A stretch of DNA of 17,530 nt from an uncultured Arcanobacterium sp. GTDB taxonomy: Bacteria > Actinomycetota > Actinomycetes > Actinomycetales > Actinomycetaceae. Both the position numbers and the translations under genes were made by a program. Under the pieces are notes generated by a model. The model worked only from the letters and a program-made list of their open reading frames with translations. It was not told the origin of the DNA and did not search any database. The number at the start of each line of letters is the position of its first letter. Position 1 is the stretch's first letter. Below, piece by piece: positions 15,199 to 17,530 of this stretch. The stretch is from assembly GCF_947253055.1 (NCBI RefSeq), contig NZ_CAMXYE010000024.1, positions 1-17,530 on the forward strand, written 5' to 3'.

Positions 15199-15274
15199 TG
15201 GCAGGGTAGGAGGGACTCGAACCCACAACCGCCGGTTTTGGAGACCGGTGCGCTACCAATTGCGCCACTACCCT
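15199..15274 (-). tRNA. trpT: tRNA-Trp (anticodon CCA), 3' CCA encoded
   Basis: The minus strand folds into a full cloverleaf: acceptor AGGGTAG/CTACCCT, D stem GCGC/GCGC, anticodon stem CCGGT/ACCGG with loop CTCCAAA (anticodon CCA), variable CGGTT, and T arm GTGGG-TTCGAGT-CCCTC. The discriminator is G at 15202, followed by CCA at 15201-15199, so the 3' CCA is genomically encoded. tRNA-Trp directly upstream of secE is a frequent actinobacterial arrangement. Its own promoter lies about 15 bp upstream. Confidence 0.97.
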
Positions 15275-15289
15275 ATAGTCGGCAGGCAT

Positions 15290-15317
15290 ATTCTATTATG
15301 CCCGATGTAGCTGTAAA
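15290..15317 (-). promoter_or_regulatory. tRNA-Trp/secE-nusG operon promoter, TTTACA-N16-TAGAAT
   Basis: On the minus strand TTTACA (15317-15312) and TAGAAT (15295-15290) are separated by 16 bp. Transcription should start near 15283, leaving a short 5' leader before the tRNA at 15274. The hexamers are identical to those of the tuf promoter at 330-359. Confidence 0.7.
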
Positions 15318-15458
15318 TTTTCCACAGCAATACACAGCTTGAACAAGCCTAGTCGGCTTTACCGACAGCTGGCAATTTTCTGCCCGAAGCGTGCTGTATT
15401 TCTCACCTCTTCGCCTTGTATCATGCCCTCTGCTAAGAATTTATGACACCATAGAGGC
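15318..15458. other. Divergent spacer between tRNA-Trp and aspC
   Basis: No gene is seen here. It holds two small adjacent dyads, gcttg-aa-caagc (15337-15348) and gtcgg-cttta-ccgac (15352-15366), plus an alternative pairing aagcc/ggctt that would join them. For aspC on the plus strand I see TATCAT at 15419-15424 as a possible -10 but no convincing -35 at the right distance. Confidence 0.4.
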
Positions 15459-16664
15459 ATGAGTAATACTACAGTAACCCGGCGGGTATCGGCCCGCCTT
15501 GGCGCATTAAAAGAATCAGCTACTCTCGCCGTAGATGCGAAAGCTAAAGCCCTAAAGGCAGCCGGAAAACCCGTAATTGGCTTCGGAGCCGGTGAGCCGA
15601 ATTTTCCTACTCCAGATTTTATAGTAGAAGCCGCACTCGCCGCCGCCCGCGATCCGCGTAATCATAAATACACTCCGGCGAAAGGCCTCCCGGAGCTACG
15701 AGAAGCAATCGTGGCAAAAACAGCGCGCGATTCCGGAGTAAAAATAGACGCCAATAATGTAGTAGTAACTAACGGCGGAAAACAAGCAGTTTTCGAAGCA
15801 TTTGCCGCTTTAGTAGACCCCGGTGACGAAGTAATTTTACCCGCTCCTTATTGGACCACCTATCCAGAAGTAATTCGCCTATGCGGCGGCACTCCGGTAG
15901 AAGTATTTGCCGGCTCCGCCCAAGGTTATAAGGTCAGCATCGAACAATTAGAGGCTGCTCGGAGCGCAAAGACCAAAGCGCTGCTCCTCTGCTCCCCCTC
16001 TAATCCAACCGGAGCAGTCTATAGCGCAGAAGAAATCCGCGCTCTCGGCAAATGGGCTTTAGAGCACGGCATCTGGATTATAAGCGATGAAATTTATGAG
16101 CATTTAGTATACCAAGGGCAGCCAGCGTATATTCTGGCCGAAGTACCGGAACTAGCTGATCAAACCCTCGTAGTAAATGGGGTAGCTAAGACCTACGCGA
16201 TGACGGGGTGGCGAGTTGGCTGGATTTATGGCCCGGCAGATGTGATGAAGCAGGTAGCTAATTTCCAATCGCATATCACTTCCAATGTGAATAATGTGGC
16301 GCAGCGGGCTGCGTTAGCGGCATTGAATGGCGATCAGAGCGTGGTAGAAGAAATGCGCCAAGCATTTGATAGACGCCGGCAGACTATTGTGCAGATGCTG
16401 CGCGAGATTCCACAACTTGATGTGCCCGAACCGACCGGAGCTTTTTACGTATTCCCGAATGTGGAAGGGCTATTAAATAAAGAATTTGCTGGTAAAAAAG
16501 CTACAAGTAGTAGTGAATTAGCTGCCTTGATTCTGGAAGAAGCAGAGGTAGCAGTAGTACCAGGCGAAGCTTTCGGAGCCCCCGGCTATATTCGCCTAGG
16601 ATATGCACTCTCGGATGAGGATTTAGTAGCCGGCATTAGCCGCTTGCAAAAATTATTTTGCTGA
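15459..16664 (+). CDS. aspC: Pyridoxal-phosphate aspartate aminotransferase (class I)
   Basis: This cytoplasmic enzyme transfers the amino group between aspartate and 2-oxoglutarate, linking oxaloacetate to amino-acid synthesis. The 401-residue protein has the fold-type I landmarks: N182 in SPSNPTG, D210 and Y213 in ISDEIYEHLVY, the PLP-binding lysine K244 in GVAKTYAMTGWRVGW, and the substrate-carboxylate arginine R379 in YIRLGYALS. The residue before the lysine is Ala rather than the commoner Ser. These match the bacterial subgroup Ib (Thermus/Bacillus-like) family; a broader-specificity aminotransferase cannot be excluded. The ATG at 15459 has only a close AGAGG upstream, a poor ribosome-binding site. 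It is the only complete plus-strand gene, diverging from tRNA-Trp and converging on the phosphotransferase gene. Confidence 0.9.
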   Translation: MSNTTVTRRVSARLGALKESATLAVDAKAKALKAAGKPVIGFGAGEPNFPTPDFIVEAALAAARDPRNHKYTPAKGLPELREAIVAKTARDSGVKIDANNVVVTNGGKQAVFEAFAALVDPGDEVILPAPYWTTYPEVIRLCGGTPVEVFAGSAQGYKVSIEQLEAARSAKTKALLLCSPSNPTGAVYSAEEIRALGKWALEHGIWIISDEIYEHLVYQGQPAYILAEVPELADQTLVVNGVAKTYAMTGWRVGWIYGPADVMKQVANFQSHITSNVNNVAQRAALAALNGDQSVVEEMRQAFDRRRQTIVQMLREIPQLDVPEPTGAFYVFPNVEGLLNKEFAGKKATSSSELAALILEEAEVAVVPGEAFGAPGYIRLGYALSDEDLVAGISRLQKLFC

Positions 16665-16741
16665 GCGAACGGAAATTCGCACAGCGGAGAGCGAATAAAG
16701 CCCGGCCGACGAAAATAGGAGCTGAAATCTAGAAATAGGCA

Positions 16742-16779
16742 AAGCCTTATTTCCCCGGTATATAAGCCTTATTTCCCCG
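16742..16779. repeat. Direct repeat AAGCCTTATTTCCCCG, two copies 22 bp apart
   Basis: The 16-bp sequence occurs at 16742-16757 and 16764-16779. On the minus strand both copies lie at the 3' end of the phosphotransferase gene. The stop codon TAA (16749-16747) is inside the distal copy. The 22-bp offset is not a multiple of three, so the two copies are read in different frames. Confidence 0.85.
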
Positions 16780-17530
16780 CTGCAGAGCAAAAGCAGCAGC
16801 AATCCACTCTTCCGTGATGCGGAGGCGCGCCTGTGCCTCCGCATCACTATTTTTCCCTAAATGCGTATTTTTTCGCGCTCCGGCAATTAAAGAAAGCGTC
16901 ACTCCGGCGGCGGCGGCCGCGAGCGCCACCCCGTCTTCCCACTGCGAAATTTCGCTGAACCAGAGCGGAAGCAACTGCGGCACCTGCGGATAGAGGCGCG
17001 GTGCCAGCTGATAGAGCACCGACATATGCCCTAATAGACAACCCCAGTCGTATACCCGCCGGCCCGGACCGAGCGAATCTAAATCTAATAGCCCAGTCAC
17101 CTGCCCGTGCTGCGGGTCAATACAGATATTGGCTTCATAAAAATCACCGTGCACTGGAGTGAGCGGGCCTAAATCTGCCAATCGGAGCAGCGCCCGAATA
17201 TCTGCTGCGGCCTGCCGGCATCGCTGCGCCTCCGCTGGCAAGCGCAAAGCTGCTGCCACTCCGTAATGTTCACATTTTTCTGCCCACGCCGGGCGCGGCG
17301 GAAAATCCATCACCTCTGCCGGTAGAGTTTGCAACGCCTCGCGCAAACTCTGCAGAGTATCTTCTAAGCCATCCGGCAGAAGAGTAGAGCGCGCTATAAA
17401 GTAACGAGCCAGCGAAATTCCCGGCACCGCCGTCATGAGCACTAAACCTGGCGCCGTGCGAAAAACCTGCGGAGCACCTCCGGGGAATTTCTCCATCACC
17501 CGCAGCCGTCTTTCTAAATCAGCTTGCCGC
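16747..17530 (-). CDS. Phosphotransferase of the APH/choline-kinase-like family, C-terminal part
   Basis: The frame is open to the right edge, so the N-terminus is outside the window; 260 codons are visible and the GTG/ATG near 17499-17494 is probably internal. The family (PF01636 type) transfers ATP phosphate to small-molecule hydroxyls. Visible landmarks are the hinge-like APGLVLMTAVPG, the catalytic loop VHGDFYEANI (about 17130-17160) with the Brenner-type His, Asp and Asn, and the metal-binding LLDLDSLGPGRRVYDWG (about 17040-17090). The substrate is unknown; nothing here indicates aminoglycoside resistance, and many actinobacterial members act on metabolites. It converges on aspC, with an 82-bp gap between stop codons. 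Its 3' end contains a terminator-like dyad and a direct repeat. Confidence 0.85.
   Translation of the reverse strand, partial: RQADLERRLRVMEKFPGGAPQVFRTAPGLVLMTAVPGISLARYFIARSTLLPDGLEDTLQSLREALQTLPAEVMDFPPRPAWAEKCEHYGVAAALRLPAEAQRCRQAAADIRALLRLADLGPLTPVHGDFYEANICIDPQHGQVTGLLDLDSLGPGRRVYDWGCLLGHMSVLYQLAPRLYPQVPQLLPLWFSEISQWEDGVALAAAAAGVTLSLIAGARKNTHLGKNSDAEAQARLRITEEWIAAAFALQRGNKAYIPGK
16814..16854 (+). terminator. Intrinsic terminator for aspC, inside the opposing coding sequence
   Basis: gtgatgcggaggc (16814-16826) and gcctccgcatcac (16835-16847) form a perfect 13-bp dyad with an 8-nt loop. On the plus strand it is followed by TATTTTT, the form of an intrinsic terminator for transcription from aspC, whose stop codon is 150 bp upstream. 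The same bases encode SDAEAQARLRIT of the minus-strand phosphotransferase. The spacer 16665-16746 shows only a weak GCGAA/TTCGC hairpin with no T-run. Confidence 0.75.

Noticed and set aside
15318..15326. TTTTCCACA, a match to the DnaA-box form TTWTNCACA, next to the tRNA-Trp promoter
   Set aside because: It is a single 9-bp match with no second box nearby and no origin genes; chance is the simplest explanation.
16653..16847. 64-codon minus-strand frame overlapping the ends of aspC and the phosphotransferase gene
   Set aside because: It starts inside the phosphotransferase gene in another frame and shows no family features. It is useful only as the frame the protein would enter if one 22-bp repeat unit were lost.
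17040..17160. Aminoglycoside-resistance gene
   Set aside because: The HGDF and DLDS motifs only place the protein in the broad phosphotransferase family. The chromosomal housekeeping context and the missing N-terminus give no support for a resistance role.

Overview
The window is a conserved ribosomal-protein and RNA-polymerase locus of an actinobacterium, read almost entirely on the minus strand. Evidence for the lineage: RpoC carries a roughly 100-residue charged helical insert after its first zinc site and begins LDVNLFDQLQISLAT, NusG has an Ala/Glu-rich N-terminal extension, and the gene order is tRNA-Trp - secE - nusG - rplK - rplA - rplJ - rplL - rpoB - rpoC - rpsL - rpsG - fusA - tuf. 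Base composition looks moderate (about 50-55% GC by eye). I would guess Actinomycetaceae (Arcanobacterium, Varibaculum or Mobiluncus type), but the genus is inference.

Layout, in minus-strand transcription order from high to low coordinates. A tRNA-Trp gene (15199-15274) with its own promoter leads into secE, nusG, rplK and rplA. A new promoter near 12700-12728 then drives an L10-type leader (about 12601-12695) ending in an intrinsic terminator (12570-12600) just ahead of rplJ-rplL. A terminator at 11497-11534 closes rplL. A long leader (11154-11496) precedes rpoB and rpoC, whose terminator is the 20-bp stem at 3612-3678. The str operon follows: rpsL, rpsG, fusA and the start of tuf, which also has its own promoter at 330-359. 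On the plus strand, aspC (15459-16664) diverges from tRNA-Trp and converges on a partial APH-family phosphotransferase gene (16747 to the window's right edge).

Functionally, the window encodes the RNA polymerase catalytic core (beta and beta'), the elongation factor NusG, the SecE translocase subunit, the L7/L12 stalk and its base (L10, L11), the L1 stalk protein, decoding-site proteins S12 and S7, and the translocation factors EF-G and EF-Tu. It is divided into four or five transcription units that balance RNA polymerase and ribosome synthesis.

I found no novel multi-gene system. The non-routine signals are RNA-level: the L10 leader/attenuator with a plausible antiterminator, a three-hairpin rplK-rplA spacer, an aspC terminator inside the coding sequence of the opposing gene, a 22-bp-spaced direct repeat that supplies that gene's stop codon, and two promoters sharing the same hexamers. 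All coordinates and pairings were read by hand.
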